Shown here: positions 5,102-5,150 of the stretch, in pieces | Position numbering within the stretch: the first letter of the stretch is position 1 | How the letters are laid out: the number at the start of each line of letters is the position of its first letter | DNA from: Actinomyces sp. | GTDB taxonomy: Bacteria; Actinomycetota; Actinomycetes; Actinomycetales; Actinomycetaceae | Reading direction: 5' to 3' | Assembly: GCA_012837655.1 (NCBI GenBank) | Contig: DUQT01000199.1 | Coordinates: 1 to 5,150 of the forward strand | Length of the DNA stretch: 5,150 nucleotides | The notes under the pieces: generated by a model | Told to the model about the DNA's origin: nothing | Database searches by the model: none | What the model saw: only the letters and a program-made list of their open reading frames with translations | Program-made: the position numbers and the translations under genes

Positions 5102-5150
5102 CAGATAATCTGGGCCAAATTTCTTTAACGCGCGTGCAATTGATTGAAAC

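Noticed and set aside
1..5150. CRISPR arrays, tRNA genes, insertion sequences, integrase or phage genes
   Set aside because: No regularly spaced repeats, cloverleaf-like sequence, transposase motifs or flanking terminal repeats were seen on either strand.

Overview
The window looks like chromosomal DNA from a Gram-positive actinobacterium, perhaps a host-associated member of the Actinomycetales or Corynebacteriales. The grounds are a moderately high G+C content, GTG starts, overlapping stop/start junctions, and protein families typical of that phylum (short-form CstA, a C-terminal Cys-Cys small protein, an ArsA-like ATPase, and a dgk/tetR/glpD group). The genus cannot be fixed from sequence reading alone. 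Every gene I can support lies on the minus strand, so the genes are read from the right edge to the left.

Right half (5018 to 1813): an intact three-gene operon. It opens with a 575-residue CstA-type transporter behind a good ribosome binding site. The cstA stop codon overlaps by one base the GTG start of a 97-residue soluble protein ending in Cys-Cys-stop. After 28 bases comes a 346-residue ArsA/GET3-like ATPase with no cysteine. About 90 bases past its stop, a perfect 11-bp hairpin with a T-run closes the operon. In E. coli, CstA works with a small partner (YbdD) that also ends in Cys-Cys. The middle gene is therefore a candidate functional counterpart, and the ATPase a possible third component. 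This is the most interesting intact unit.

Left half (about 1790 to 279): a graveyard. Directly behind the terminator lies the C-terminal half of a YegS/DgkB-type diacylglycerol kinase. It overlaps (GTGA) a TetR regulator cut off after about 110 residues. The regulator runs into an internal scrap of glycerol-3-phosphate dehydrogenase (GlpD) in another frame, and then, across a second deletion, into the GlpD C-terminus. The same families sit together in other actinobacteria (in Mycobacterium tuberculosis around Rv2249c-Rv2252, from memory). This is best read as a lipid/glycerol-3-phosphate cluster eroded by at least three deletions. At both internal joints the same bases encode family-like residues in both frames, which fits deletion at short matching sequences.

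Left edge (276 to 1): the start of a lysine-rich protein that runs off the window. It uses the tail of the glpD remnant as its ribosome binding site. Its reading frame may shift near base 95. No RNA genes, CRISPR arrays, insertion sequences or phage features were seen, and no gene on the plus strand is supported.
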